5,373 bases of DNA. Origin: Methanosarcinaceae archaeon. GTDB taxonomy: Archaea > Halobacteriota > Methanosarcinia > Methanosarcinales > Methanosarcinaceae. Shown in pieces: positions 5,112 to 5,373 of the stretch. How positions within the stretch are numbered: the stretch's first letter is position 1; each line of letters opens with the position of its first letter. The DNA lies in NCBI GenBank assembly GCA_020793555.1, contig DQIO01000165.1, positions 1 through 5,373 on the forward strand. The letters are read 5' to 3'. The translations under genes were made by a program, and so were the position numbers. The notes beneath the pieces were generated by a model, which made no database searches, was not told where the DNA came from, and saw only the letters and a program-made list of their open reading frames with translations.

Positions 5112-5373
5112 ATGACTAAGGAAACTTTATTAGAGATATATCAAGATCATTTAAGAGAAAGTTTCAACACATATACAAGAAAAGCATTTCAAATGCTTCC
5201 TGAATTAGATAAACCCCATATACTCGATATCGGCTGTGGTTCGGGTGTCCCTACTATTGAACTTGCAATGTTGAGTAATGGTCAGATAATAGGACTGGAT
5301 ATCCAACAGTCTCTTTTAGATAAACTAAAAAGAAAGATAGAAGAATTAGGGTTTTTAAATCGAGTTCGGACTG
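5112..5373 (+). CDS. Class I SAM-dependent methyltransferase, N-terminal part (runs off window)
   Basis: The 87 visible residues start at ATG 5112 behind a GGAGG site and stay open to the window edge. After a helical N-terminus (ETLLEIYQDHLRESFNTYTR) comes motif I of Rossmann-fold methyltransferases, HILDIGCGSGVPTIELA (residues 36-52), which binds S-adenosylmethionine. The next strand, IIGLDI (59-64), ends in the acidic residue (D63) that normally contacts the ribose hydroxyls. A helix, QQSLLDKLKRKIEELGF, follows. The substrate cannot be told from this part. Small stand-alone methyltransferases of this type are abundant in methanogens and mostly uncharacterised. It follows the truncated VOC gene by 6 bp and probably shares its promoter near 4891-4906. 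The 3' end lies beyond the window. Confidence 0.88.
   Translation, partial: MTKETLLEIYQDHLRESFNTYTRKAFQMLPELDKPHILDIGCGSGVPTIELAMLSNGQIIGLDIQQSLLDKLKRKIEELGFLNRVRT

Overview
The window most resembles the chromosome of a cytochrome-containing methanogenic archaeon, probably Methanosarcinales. This is an inference from several signs. Shine-Dalgarno sites are of the GGTGA/GAGGTG kind, and upstream elements look like BRE/TATA boxes rather than -35/-10 pairs. Two thioredoxin-fold lipoproteins sit with a short six-helix CcdA, and the protein sequences have an archaeal flavour. Nothing in the window proves the assignment, and a bacterial origin is not excluded.

Layout. Bases 1-152 carry no supportable gene, only weak stem-loops downstream of the first operon. 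Bases 153-1760 are a compact minus-strand operon, transcribed right to left. Its order is a thioredoxin-fold lipoprotein with a classical WCQPC site (1281-1760), a second thioredoxin-fold lipoprotein that has lost the first active-site cysteine (828-1265), and a CcdA-type membrane thiol transporter (153-803). Bases 1761-1914 are the divergent upstream region. Bases 1915-2553 hold a decayed plus-strand gene of unknown family. It has an N-terminal membrane anchor, in-frame stops, and a frameshift that coincides with a triplicated 5-bp repeat. Bases 2554-2644 are a short leader containing a 9-bp inverted repeat. Bases 2645-4783 encode an intact, large DUF255/YyaL (SPATA20-like) protein with a CHWC thioredoxin site and an (alpha/alpha)-barrel. 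A perfect 27-bp palindrome lies inside its coding sequence. Bases 4784-4940 are AT-rich and non-coding with a probable promoter at the right end. Bases 4941-5105 are the N-terminal half of a VOC/glyoxalase-fold protein. It is followed within 6 bp by a class I SAM-dependent methyltransferase (5112 onward) that runs off the window.

How the genes may work together. CcdA carries electrons across the membrane from cytoplasmic thioredoxin. The two lipoproteins would sit on the outer face and pass them to extracytoplasmic disulfides, for example in apocytochrome c or other secreted proteins. The DUF255 protein also carries a thioredoxin-like site but has no signal peptide, so it is cytoplasmic. Its nearness to the operon may or may not be functional. 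No mobile element, CRISPR array, tRNA or rRNA was seen. The points most worth following up are the monothiol lipoprotein, the decayed divergent gene, the palindrome within the DUF255 gene, and the truncated VOC gene whose last codons form the ribosome binding site of the next gene.
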